DNA of 64,000 bases, taken from Gordonia sp. SL306. GTDB lineage: Bacteria; Actinomycetota; Actinomycetes; Mycobacteriales; Mycobacteriaceae. Below are positions 8,548 through 16,789 of the stretch, piece by piece. The position numbers and the translations under genes were made by a program. Position 1 is the stretch's first letter. Each line of letters starts with the position of its first letter. The stretch covers positions 3,472,001 to 3,536,000 of the forward strand of contig NZ_CP113063.1 of NCBI RefSeq assembly GCF_026625785.1, read 5' to 3'. Below the pieces are notes generated by a model. The model saw nothing but the letters and a program-made list of their open reading frames with translations. It did not search any database and was not told where the DNA came from.

Positions 8548-9350
8548 GACCACGCCTCGTCTCCGGCGATGGTCGTGCGGTGCATGGTCCGTTCCGAGGA
8601 CGGGTCATACGGCAGCGCACGGTGCAGCATCCCGGTGTTGTCCCAGATCACCACGTCGTCCTTCTCCCAATCGTGGACGTAGGAGAAGCGCTCCTGGGTC
8701 GACCAGGCAAGCAGTTCGTCGAGCAGTTCACGGCTCTCCTCGGGGCGCATCCCGACGATGTGGTCGGCGGTCGCACCGATGACGAGTGACCGGCGACCGT
8801 CGCGGCGCTGCCACACGAGCGCACTCTCGTGCGAGGGCAGAGTGCGCCAGGCCGCGAGCTGCTCGTCGGTCGGATCGGGGTGCACCAGCCGCTGCGAGGC
8901 CTCGAAGGTGTGCACGACGCGCAGCCCGTCGTAACGCTTGCGGTCCTGCTCGGGGAGGTTTTCGTAGGCGGCATAGGTGCTCGCGAACTCCGTCCCGCCG
9001 CCGACCATGGCGACGTGACGTGCGGTCAGCATGGTCGCCTTGGCGGGCACGTCGTTGGTGGTGTCGTCGATGTGCCAGTGGAACGTGCCCTTGAGGTACT
9101 CGGCCGACCGGGACTTCGCCGGGTCGAGCGACACCACGAACACCTCTTTGCCGGAGGGCGCGAGCACCGGACCGAGCTGTTTGCTGAATGCAACCTGCGC
9201 CTCGTCGTCGAGGTGCAGGCCCCGGATGAGCAGGACACCACGCCATTTCAAGGCTTCCAGGCAACGACCGATCACCGCTGGATCGCGGAGGTCGTCGATT
9301 CCGGACACTTGCACACCCATCGCGGGGGTGAGGGCTGAGGTCTCGATCAC
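8544..9350 (-). CDS. TauD/TfdA family alpha-ketoglutarate-dependent dioxygenase
   Basis: A 268-residue non-haem Fe(II) dioxygenase and the first gene of the leftward operon. The iron ligands are visible as H93-x-D95 (HWHIDD) and H243 (MLHRALP), with R258 (MHRTTIAG) positioned to bind alpha-ketoglutarate. Such enzymes hydroxylate next to a carboxylate, ether or sulfonate and often trigger bond cleavage. The GTG at 9350 is chosen over an upstream ATG at 9398: it has GGAAGGGA at proper spacing, and the longer form would place the 15-bp operator (9372-9386) inside the gene. The substrate is unknown. Confidence 0.87.
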   Translation of the reverse strand: MIETSALTPAMGVQVSGIDDLRDPAVIGRCLEALKWRGVLLIRGLHLDDEAQVAFSKQLGPVLAPSGKEVFVVSLDPAKSRSAEYLKGTFHWHIDDTTNDVPAKATMLTARHVAMVGGGTEFASTYAAYENLPEQDRKRYDGLRVVHTFEASQRLVHPDPTDEQLAAWRTLPSHESALVWQRRDGRRSLVIGATADHIVGMRPEESRELLDELLAWSTQERFSYVHDWEKDDVVIWDNTGMLHRALPYDPSSERTMHRTTIAGDEAWS

Positions 9351-9371
9351 AAGAATCTCCCTTCCATGAGT

Positions 9372-9386
9372 GAGAACGGTACTCTC
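9372..9386. promoter_or_regulatory. 15-bp palindromic operator, site 1
   Basis: GAGAACGGTACTCTC is an imperfect palindrome 22 bases upstream of the dioxygenase start. It matches the consensus GAGAATRNYATTCTC seen at 9529, 26930 and 28572, and more weakly at 28550. It is placed to control the ten-gene leftward operon. The binding protein is inferred to be the TetR at 393. Confidence 0.65.
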
Positions 9387-9511
9387 GAAAATCAGCAATC
9401 GGCAAGTGTTCGAGTGGTTTGACCGGTGCTGAATGCCGCCCTGGGGTGTCGGCGTCGATGGAGCGTTCGGTCACCTCGCGACCTTGCGTCCTCGATGATT
9501 CTATGCGAATG

Positions 9512-9543
9512 TGACGTTAGTCATATACGAGAATGACATTTTC
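9512..9543. promoter_or_regulatory. operator site 2 and adjoining TGAC palindrome
   Basis: GAGAATGACATTTTC (9529-9543) is the second copy of the 15-bp operator, 25 bases before the aldehyde dehydrogenase start at 9568. Just upstream lies a different palindrome, TGACGTTAGTCA (9512-9523). The AT-rich TCATATACG between them could supply a -10 element, so a repressor bound here would block transcription of the rightward operon. Confidence 0.6.
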
Positions 9544-9567
9544 AACAAGGGAGTGGGAGGGCGTGTG

Positions 9568-11076
9568 GTGGCCCAGGACACGATGACGACCGGCGGCTCG
9601 AGCGCGGTCGATGCGAGTCAGGTTTCCGGCAGTATCCAGAAGCGACTGCTGATCGACGGACAGCTCGTCACGTCGACGACGACCTTCGAGACGATCAACC
9701 CCGCAACCGGGGAAGTGCTGGGCTCGGCGCCGGATGCAGGCGTGGACGAGGCGACAGCGGCGATCGCCGCGGCTCGTAACGCCTTCGAGAAGTCCGGGTG
9801 GGCGACCGACGTCACGCTCCGCGCGCGGTGCCTCGATCAGTTGCACAAGGCACTGCTCGACCATGCCGAGGAACTGCGTGATCTGACGATCGCCGAGGTC
9901 GGCGCCACCAAGATGCTCACGAAGGGCAATCAGCTCGACGCGCCGATCGAGATCGTCCGCTACTACGCCGATCTCCTCGAGAACCATTCCTTCACCGAGG
10001 ATCTCGGGGAGATCGAGATCCGGGGTCAGCAGCACCGTCGATGGACCGAACGTGAACCCGCGGGCGTGGTGGCCGCCATCATCGCCTACAACTACCCGAA
10101 CCAGTTGGCCCTGGCGAAGCTCGCGCCGTCGTTGGCGGCCGGATGCACCGTGGTGCTGAAGGGCGCTCCGGATACGCCGCTGGTGACCCTGGCGCTGGGC
10201 GAGATCATCGCCGAACACACCGACATTCCGGCAGGCGTCGTCAACATCATCACGTCGTCGAAGGTCGAGGTGGGACAGACGATGGTCGCCCATCCCGACG
10301 TGGACGTCGTCACGTTCACCGGGTCCACACCGGTGGGCAAGCAGATCATGGCCGATGCAGCGGGCTCACTGAAGCGCGTATTCCTCGAACTGGGCGGCAA
10401 ATCGGCGCTCATCGTCCTCGACGACGCCGATCTGATGAAGGCCGCACAGTTCGCGGCGTTCACGATCTGCAGTCATGCGGGCCAGGGTTGCGCGTTGACC
10501 ACCCGGTTGATCGTCCCGCGCGACAAGCACGATCAGCTCGCGGAGATGGTCGGGGCGATGCTCGACCATGTGACCGTTGGGGACCCGACCGATGACAAGA
10601 CCTACATGGGCCCGTTGATCAGCGAGCGACAGCGCGACAAGGTCGACGGCCTGGTCCAGCGTGCGGTCGAGGCCGGCGCCCGGCTGGTACGCGGTGGACA
10701 GCGCATCGATCCCGGATTCTTCTATGCGCCGACGCTGCTCGCCGGAGTCGACCCCGACAGCGAGATCGCGCAGGAGGAGGTCTTCGGACCGGTGCTGGCG
10801 ATGATCCCGCACGACGGCGACGAGCATGCCATCGAGATCGCCAACAACTCGCGGTACGGGTTGTCGGGCGGTGTCCTCACCACCGATTCGGCTCGAGGTG
10901 CCGCGGTCGGGCGCGCTATCCGTACGGGCACGTTCAGCATCAACGGCGGCAACTACTTCTCCGCCGACGTCCCGTTCGGCGGGTACAAGGAATCCGGCAT
11001 CGGCCGGGAGATGGGCGTCGCAGGTCTGCATGAGTTCACCGAGATCAAGGCGTTCGCCGAGGCGGTGGAAGCGTGA
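9568..11076 (+). CDS. aldehyde dehydrogenase
   Basis: A 502-residue NAD(P)-dependent aldehyde dehydrogenase opening the rightward operon. The general base glutamate is in LELGGKSAL and the nucleophilic cysteine in GQGCALTTR. It should convert an aldehyde from the alcohol-oxidising SDRs into an acid ready for CoA activation. The GTG at 9568 is preferred: GGGAGG lies seven bases before it, and upstream in-frame codons run through the 9529 operator. An ATG five codons further in (9583) is an alternative. The following CoA-transferase overlaps its stop codon, so acid formation and CoA transfer are coupled. Confidence 0.9.
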   Translation: MAQDTMTTGGSSAVDASQVSGSIQKRLLIDGQLVTSTTTFETINPATGEVLGSAPDAGVDEATAAIAAARNAFEKSGWATDVTLRARCLDQLHKALLDHAEELRDLTIAEVGATKMLTKGNQLDAPIEIVRYYADLLENHSFTEDLGEIEIRGQQHRRWTEREPAGVVAAIIAYNYPNQLALAKLAPSLAAGCTVVLKGAPDTPLVTLALGEIIAEHTDIPAGVVNIITSSKVEVGQTMVAHPDVDVVTFTGSTPVGKQIMADAAGSLKRVFLELGGKSALIVLDDADLMKAAQFAAFTICSHAGQGCALTTRLIVPRDKHDQLAEMVGAMLDHVTVGDPTDDKTYMGPLISERQRDKVDGLVQRAVEAGARLVRGGQRIDPGFFYAPTLLAGVDPDSEIAQEEVFGPVLAMIPHDGDEHAIEIANNSRYGLSGGVLTTDSARGAAVGRAIRTGTFSINGGNYFSADVPFGGYKESGIGREMGVAGLHEFTEIKAFAEAVEA

Positions 11077-12278
11077 GGCCGCTGGAGGGTTTCACCATCC
11101 TCGAGGTCGCGATGTACGGGTTCGTGCCGTCGGCCGGCGCGGTTCTGCGTGAGTGGGGGGCCGAGGTCATCAAGGTCGAGCACGCGGTGACCGGTGACCC
11201 GCAACGCGGGCTCCGCCAGACGGGCACGTTCCGCGTCGAGGGCGACCCCAATCCCAATGTCGAGCATGCCAATCGGGGCAAGCGCAGCATCGGGATCGAC
11301 ATGTCACGTCCGGAGGGACGCGAGGTGCTCTACGAGTTGGTGCGCAAGGCAGACGTCTTCCTCACCAGCTTCCTGCCCGGTCCGCGCACGCGGTTCGGGA
11401 TCGACGTCGACGACATCCGCGCGGTGAACCCGTCGATCGTCTATGCGCGGGGCAGTGCGCTCGGCCCGAGGGGTGCCGAGTCCGACAAGGGCGGTTACGA
11501 CATGACCGCCTTCTGGTCGCGCGGTGGCATCGCGGCGACCCTGACGCCGCCTGACACCGAGGGCCTCATCAGCCCGCCGGGTCCGGCGTTCGGCGACACG
11601 ATCTCGGGGACCAATCTCGCCGGTGGCATCGCGGCCGCGCTGCTCAAGCGGGAACGGACCGGAGAGCCGTCGGTGGTCGACGTGTCCCTGCTCGGCAGCG
11701 GACTGTGGTCGATGGGCCACACCGTGGCGCTCTCGCTGCATCTCGACAAGCCGATGGAGGCTCCGGCGCAGGGTGGCCATGGGTCGCCCACCAATCCGCT
11801 GTCGGGACTCTACAAGACGGCGGACAACCGCTACATCTCGTTCGTCATGCTGCAGGCCGCGAAGTTCTGGCCCGACGTGTGCAAGCACGTCGAGCATCCG
11901 GAGCTCGCCGAGGATCCGCGGTTCACGAGCGCAGAACTGTTGGCGGAGAACACGTCTGAGGCAGTGGCGATCCTGCGGGAGATCATCGCCGAGCGCACTC
12001 TCGCGGACTGGACGGAACGATTCGCGACCCTCGCGGGCCCATGGGCCCCGGTGCAGGATTCGCGGCAGGTCGGTGACGACCCGCAGATCCGCGCCAACGA
12101 CTACATCGTGAACGCGGGTGACCTCGAACTGGTGGGCAATCCCGTCCAGTTCGACGTCGAGCCATCGTCGGTCACCGCTGCGCCAGGGTTCGCCGAGGAC
12201 ACCGACGACATCCTGCAGGAACTCGGGATGGACTGGGACCGCATCATCGAATTGAAGACCGCGGGCGCGGTCACCTGA
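11073..12278 (+). CDS. CaiB/BaiF family CoA-transferase (class III)
   Basis: A 401-residue class III CoA-transferase. It has the N-terminal GAVLREWGAEVIKVE cofactor-binding region and the family's catalytic aspartate as D175 in FGDTISG, followed by AAALLKRERTG. Members move CoA between carboxylic acids or racemise alpha-methylacyl-CoA. Here it probably makes a CoA thioester from the acid produced by the upstream aldehyde dehydrogenase. The GTG start overlaps that gene's stop (GTGA). A racemase role is also possible and would suit a methyl-branched substrate; the sequence does not decide. Confidence 0.88.
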   Translation: MRPLEGFTILEVAMYGFVPSAGAVLREWGAEVIKVEHAVTGDPQRGLRQTGTFRVEGDPNPNVEHANRGKRSIGIDMSRPEGREVLYELVRKADVFLTSFLPGPRTRFGIDVDDIRAVNPSIVYARGSALGPRGAESDKGGYDMTAFWSRGGIAATLTPPDTEGLISPPGPAFGDTISGTNLAGGIAAALLKRERTGEPSVVDVSLLGSGLWSMGHTVALSLHLDKPMEAPAQGGHGSPTNPLSGLYKTADNRYISFVMLQAAKFWPDVCKHVEHPELAEDPRFTSAELLAENTSEAVAILREIIAERTLADWTERFATLAGPWAPVQDSRQVGDDPQIRANDYIVNAGDLELVGNPVQFDVEPSSVTAAPGFAEDTDDILQELGMDWDRIIELKTAGAVT

Positions 12279-12290
12279 CGGGAGCAGACG

Positions 12291-13463
12291 ATGCCGAACA
12301 TCACCTCCATCGGAACCTATCTCCCGTGTTGGGGTGTCGTCGACCACCGAGTCGCCGGTGACGACGAGGACGCCATCACCTTGGCCGTGGAGGCCGGGCG
12401 GGCCGCACTGAGTGGTGGTGCTTCGGTGGACTCGGTGGTGCTGGTCAGCCGCGATCTGCCGCTCACGGACAGCAGTAACGCGGCGGTCCTGTTGGCGGGC
12501 CTCGACCTGGACCCGGAACTCGAGGTCACCGAGCGCCTCGGTGGTGCGCCGGCGACGCTGGACGCGCTGAGCTCGGCCCGGTCGCGCACGCTGGTGATCG
12601 GTGTCGATCTCGAACCTGCCGGTGCCGCAGCGGTGTTGACCGCCGATCGTGGCCTCAATGTGCGGACCAGCGCACGGGTGGCGCGGAGCCTGCCGGTGCG
12701 TACCCGCAACACCACCGGAGCCGTCCACGACTACGGCGATCCGCGATTGCTGCATGACCGCGGGCTGGTCGCGTCGTTGGCGGCGTCGTGGCTGGACAAG
12801 CCGACCGTCGTGGCCGGCGTCGACCGCAAGGCGGCCGCGCGGCTTGCCGAGGTCGATGCGGAGGTCCCGACGATGGGCGCGAGCTCGGGTCTGTTCGCCT
12901 TGGCGGCGATGGCCGAGCAGGAACTGTCGGGCAGTCTCGTCGCCGTCGAGCAGGCCAGTCTGTCGGGGATCTCAGTCGCCGCAGCTCCGGTCGCCGTGTA
13001 CCGGCGCGACCTGGCGCCACGTTCGAAATCGGAGGAACCGGTGGCGTCGGACGACGAACTCCGTATCTCGCTGGCCGCGTACGAGCGGGCCTTCGAGGCC
13101 AAGGTGCGGTGGGAGGCCGGGAAGTTCACCGACAGCGAGGTGCTCGATTTTCCGCCGCGCTATCACGTGGGCACCGACGGCGCCCTGCGTACCGACTACG
13201 AACTCGTCCCGTTGCCTCGGGCCGGCGTCGTGTATTCAGAGGCGACCGTGCATGTTCCGGTGCCGGGCCTGCCATCGCCCTACTCTCTCGTCCTCGTCGA
13301 ACTCGACGACGTGGGCGTCCGCGCTTTGGTGAAGGTGGCCGGAGCGCACGTGGGACTGGTTGGCATCGGCGATCGGGGCAGGCTCGTACTGCGCCGCCTG
13401 GCCATCCGATCCGGCGTGCCCGACTACGGATACGCCTTCGAGCCCGAAGAGGTGGCAGCATGA
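12291..13463 (+). CDS. HMG-CoA-synthase-like / DUF35 OB-fold protein, thiolase partner
   Basis: A 390-residue protein with an N-terminal half resembling the HMG-CoA synthase branch of the thiolase fold (ITSIGTYLPCWGV, later EVPTMGASSG) and a C-terminal DUF35-like OB fold from about residue 275 (FPPRYHVGTDG to the end). It has only one cysteine, C13, so neither the HMG-CoA synthase nucleophile nor a zinc ribbon is present, and a non-catalytic or scaffolding role is likely. Similar proteins pair with thiolases, and its stop overlaps the start of a complete thiolase (ATGA), which supports a two-protein complex. No precise function can be assigned. Confidence 0.78.
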   Translation: MPNITSIGTYLPCWGVVDHRVAGDDEDAITLAVEAGRAALSGGASVDSVVLVSRDLPLTDSSNAAVLLAGLDLDPELEVTERLGGAPATLDALSSARSRTLVIGVDLEPAGAAAVLTADRGLNVRTSARVARSLPVRTRNTTGAVHDYGDPRLLHDRGLVASLAASWLDKPTVVAGVDRKAAARLAEVDAEVPTMGASSGLFALAAMAEQELSGSLVAVEQASLSGISVAAAPVAVYRRDLAPRSKSEEPVASDDELRISLAAYERAFEAKVRWEAGKFTDSEVLDFPPRYHVGTDGALRTDYELVPLPRAGVVYSEATVHVPVPGLPSPYSLVLVELDDVGVRALVKVAGAHVGLVGIGDRGRLVLRRLAIRSGVPDYGYAFEPEEVAA

Positions 13464-14623
13464 GGAAGGTCGCGGTCGTCGGGGCCGGAATGACCCCGTT
13501 CGCGGAGCATTTCGCGCTCGGTGTGAAGGATCTCGTCCCGATGGCGTTCGCGGATTGCGTTGCATCGGTGGACAAGGGGATCGACAAGCACGACATCGAG
13601 GCCGCGTGGTTCGGCGCGGTGGGTGCGACGGATGGTTTCGCATCGGGCATCGTGGCCGACTCCCTCGGCATCGACGGGATCCCGGTGACCCGGGTGGAGA
13701 ACTCGTGTGCCACCGGCAACGACGCGATCCGCAACGCGGTGTACGCCATCGGGTCGGGTGCGGTGGACGTGGCCCTGGTCGCCGGCGCCGACAAGCTGCG
13801 CGAGACCGCGTCGAAGAACGTCGTCTGGGAGTGGGAGGCGATCTCGCGCGACATGGCGTGGGAGTACCCGCTTGGCCTCGTCGCCCCGGCCGGGGTGGCC
13901 CTGCACGTCAACCGGTACTTTCACGAATCGCCCGCCACCCGGGAACATCTGGCCATGGTCGCGGTCAAGAACCATCGCCACGGCGCCAACAACCCCAAGG
14001 CCAGGCTGCAGTTCGAGATCACCGCAGAGCAAGCGCTTTCGGCGCCAACGGTGGTGGAACCGTTCAGCGTCTACGACTGCGCCCCGCTGAGCGACGGCGC
14101 CGCCGCGATGATCCTGGTGTCCGAGGACATCGCCGACCGCTACACCAGCCGTCCCGTATGGGTGGCCGGGGTGGGCCTCGGGCTGGATTCGATGATGCAC
14201 CAGCACAAGACCGACCTGACGACCTTCCCCGCGACAGTGCGGGCCGCGCAGCGGGCGTTCGCCATGGCCGGTGTCACCCCGGCCGACGTCGACGTCGCCG
14301 AGGTCCATGACTTCTTCACCGGCATCGAACTCATCAGTTATGAGGATCTGGGCTTCGCCAACCGGTTCGAAGGTTACAAGCTCCTCGAATCGGGCGACAC
14401 CACGATCGGGGGCTCCCTTCCGGTGAACACCAGTGGGGGTCTGAAGTCCAAGGGGCATCCGCCGGGTGCGACCGGCATCGGCCAGTGTGTCGAACTGTTC
14501 GAACAGCTTCGGGGTTCGGCGGTGAACCAGGTCGACGGAGCACGGATAGGATTGGCGCACAATGTGGGTGGGCCTACATCGGTTGCAGCCGTCACGATTC
14601 TGAGCCAGGACCCTCGGCTGTGA
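13460..14623 (+). CDS. thiolase family protein (acetyl-CoA acetyltransferase / SCP-x type)
   Basis: A 387-residue thiolase with an intact active site: the nucleophilic cysteine C83 in ENSCATGND, a His in EVHDFFTG, and the C-terminal GGLKSKGHPPGATG segment with the catalytic histidine. It should cleave a beta-ketoacyl-CoA with CoA, unlike the cysteine-free fusion at 3566. It is the last gene of the rightward operon and overlaps the DUF35/HMGS-like gene by four bases; the two probably form a complex. It converges with the leftward genes of part B. Confidence 0.9.
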   Translation: MRKVAVVGAGMTPFAEHFALGVKDLVPMAFADCVASVDKGIDKHDIEAAWFGAVGATDGFASGIVADSLGIDGIPVTRVENSCATGNDAIRNAVYAIGSGAVDVALVAGADKLRETASKNVVWEWEAISRDMAWEYPLGLVAPAGVALHVNRYFHESPATREHLAMVAVKNHRHGANNPKARLQFEITAEQALSAPTVVEPFSVYDCAPLSDGAAAMILVSEDIADRYTSRPVWVAGVGLGLDSMMHQHKTDLTTFPATVRAAQRAFAMAGVTPADVDVAEVHDFFTGIELISYEDLGFANRFEGYKLLESGDTTIGGSLPVNTSGGLKSKGHPPGATGIGQCVELFEQLRGSAVNQVDGARIGLAHNVGGPTSVAAVTILSQDPRL

Positions 14624-14686
14624 CACGCGCACGGCGGAGTCCGACGCGGCGTCGATGTAGTGACTGGTGCGCCTCGATGGGGCACA

Positions 14687-15268
14687 TCACTCCGGTAGCG
14701 CCTGCGTGAACCTGAAATACTCAACTGCCGCAACCGGGTCTCCGGGCAGACCGGCCGCCCGCAATGCCCGACGTTTGAATGCGAGCGCGGCGTTGCTGAC
14801 TCTGTGCTCGTCCGGCGCTGAGCCGACCTCGAGGGCTTCCGGGTACTGACTGCCCCACAGCCGGACATCTGCTCGGCGAGCGCGGAGCGCTGCGGCGGCG
14901 GCTCTCTGGAACCTTTCGTCGGCGTGGCACAGGTCGGCAGAGATCGCCAGTGACTGCGGCCACTGCGTCCACGTGCACAGGGCGTGGGAAGGCCGCAGAT
15001 CCAACACGCGCGTCCCCAGTATCTCCAGCGGCACCGTGGACGCGCCGCGATCGAGGATGTGGACGCTGACGTCCCAACCTGCCATCGCGTGATCGAAAAG
15101 CCATCCGCCACAGAACTCGACGACCTCTGAGGGGGTTGTCGCCATCACTGTCAGGCGGTAGCGCAGGTGATTCCGCCGCGAGCTCGCGCGCTCACGAGCG
15201 ACCTCGCGTGCTTCCACGGCGGATGGATCGGGGTGGTCTTGGGTGAGAAGGGTCATCGCGGTGTCCAT
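14687..15268 (-). CDS. hypothetical protein, 193 residues
   Basis: Not recognised. The protein is soluble, with no signal peptide or membrane segment. It has a charged N-terminus (EAREVARERASSRRNHLRYR), a central VVEFCGGWLFDHAMAGWDVSV stretch and an Ala/Arg-rich C-terminal half. It is codon-typical and lies 57 bases downstream of the aldehyde dehydrogenase at 15326 in the same direction, so it may be the last gene of the part B leftward operon. The ribosome site is weak, and an ATG four codons in (15256) is an alternative start. Confidence 0.6.
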   Translation of the reverse strand: MDTAMTLLTQDHPDPSAVEAREVARERASSRRNHLRYRLTVMATTPSEVVEFCGGWLFDHAMAGWDVSVHILDRGASTVPLEILGTRVLDLRPSHALCTWTQWPQSLAISADLCHADERFQRAAAAALRARRADVRLWGSQYPEALEVGSAPDEHRVSNAALAFKRRALRAAGLPGDPVAAVEYFRFTQALPE

Positions 15269-15325
15269 TCACTGAGCTGACGGCAAGGGCTCTGTCGCAT
15301 TTCATTCTGAGGTCGGGTGAGATGC

Positions 15326-16780
15326 TCACAGTTGCGTGTACACGGTCTTGGTCTGTAGATAGCTCTCGACGCCATCTCGACCCCACTCATGGCCCCAACC
15401 CGATTGCTTGTAGCCGCCGAATGGCATCGAATGGTCGAACACCATCTGGCAGTTGAGGGTCACGGTGCCGGCCTGGAGCCGTTTCGCCAGACGATGACCG
15501 CGCGCGATGTCCTTGGTCCATGCCGTCGCAGCAAGCCCGTAGTCGGAATCGTTCGCGAGGGCGACGACCTCCTCGTCGTCGTCGAAGGGCAGGACTGCCA
15601 CGACCGGACCGAAGATCTCTTGCTGGTACAGCGCCATCGAGGGGTGTACGTCGGTCACAACGGTGGGATGAACGAAGTAGCCCCGGCGGTCGAGGCGTTC
15701 ACCGCCGGTGACGACCTCGACGCCGTTGCGCTTGCCGTCGTCGACGAATCCCATCACCCGGTTCAGCTGTTTCTCGCTGATGAGTGGTCCGATGAGGCTG
15801 TCCTCCTCGTCTGGACCGCCGAGCCTGACGCCGTTGGCGACCATCGAGATACCCTCGAGAACTTGCTCATACACGTTCCGCTGCACAAAGATGCGCGAGC
15901 CGCAGATGCATCCCTGACCGGAGTGGATGAAGATGCCCATTGCGGCCATGGTGACCGCGGTCTCCAGATCGGCGTCATCATAGATGAGAACAGGCGACTT
16001 GCCACCGAGCTCGAGCATGACCCGCTTGAGGTTCCCGGCGGACGCCGCGACGATCTGCTTGCCCACCTCCGTGGAACCGGTGAACGCGACCTTCTCCACG
16101 TCTGGATGCTCGGTCAGTGCCTTGCCCGCCGTGTGGCCGTAACCGGTCACCATGTTCACCACGCCATCGGGCACACCTGCTTCGGCGAGAATCTGCTCCA
16201 GCAGGATCGCCGACAGCGGTGTCTCCTCGGCAGGCTTCGCGATCATGCTGCAGCCGGCGGCCAATGCAGGCCCCAGCTTGGCGGCGGCGTTGAACATCGG
16301 CCCGTTCCACGGAAAGATCAGGCCGACCACGCCGTATGGCTCTTTGAGCGTGTACGCGTGCATGTTCGAGTACGCACCTGTGATCCCACCGGTCTGCTGC
16401 ACGTCGTGGGCGATCCCGTTGAGCTTGGTGCACCAGCCCCCGTAGTAGCGGAAGATCTCCGCGCTGGTGCCCATGATCGACCTGGCCTGGTCGTAGTTCA
16501 TGCCGGTATTCAGTGAATCCAGCGCCGCGAGCTCGTCGGCTCGCTCATCGATGCGGTCGGCGATCCGCCACATGATCTTTGCCCGCTCGCTGCCGGGAAG
16601 TTCACTCCACGAGCCGGATTCGAACGACTTCCGGGCGCGGGCGACCGCTTCGTCCACCGCTGTTGCTCCGCCGTCGACGAACTCGACGATCGGCTCCTCG
16701 GTGACGGGATTGATGATCGGGATGGTGTCGCCGTGACCCGGCCGGCTACGCAGCTCGTCCAGGATGTAGTCCACAGTCAT
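15326..16780 (-). CDS. aldehyde dehydrogenase
   Basis: A 484-residue aldehyde dehydrogenase of normal family length. The catalytic glutamate is in MLELGGKSP and the nucleophilic cysteine in GQGCICGSR; the NAD-binding FTGSTEVGK segment is complete. It follows the P450 at 16790 by nine bases, so P450 hydroxylation and aldehyde oxidation are encoded together. It is not a close copy of the aldehyde dehydrogenases at 9568 or 18156, which argues for different substrates rather than recent duplication. Confidence 0.92.
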   Translation of the reverse strand: MTVDYILDELRSRPGHGDTIPIINPVTEEPIVEFVDGGATAVDEAVARARKSFESGSWSELPGSERAKIMWRIADRIDERADELAALDSLNTGMNYDQARSIMGTSAEIFRYYGGWCTKLNGIAHDVQQTGGITGAYSNMHAYTLKEPYGVVGLIFPWNGPMFNAAAKLGPALAAGCSMIAKPAEETPLSAILLEQILAEAGVPDGVVNMVTGYGHTAGKALTEHPDVEKVAFTGSTEVGKQIVAASAGNLKRVMLELGGKSPVLIYDDADLETAVTMAAMGIFIHSGQGCICGSRIFVQRNVYEQVLEGISMVANGVRLGGPDEEDSLIGPLISEKQLNRVMGFVDDGKRNGVEVVTGGERLDRRGYFVHPTVVTDVHPSMALYQQEIFGPVVAVLPFDDDEEVVALANDSDYGLAATAWTKDIARGHRLAKRLQAGTVTLNCQMVFDHSMPFGGYKQSGWGHEWGRDGVESYLQTKTVYTQL

Positions 16781-16789
16781 TGTCCCGGC

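Noticed and set aside
12788-13459. Long extension upstream of the thiolase at 13460
   Set aside because: It is the wrong-frame reading of the HMGS-like gene, Arg/Gly-rich, and the ATG at 13460 gives the family N-terminus with a coupled start.
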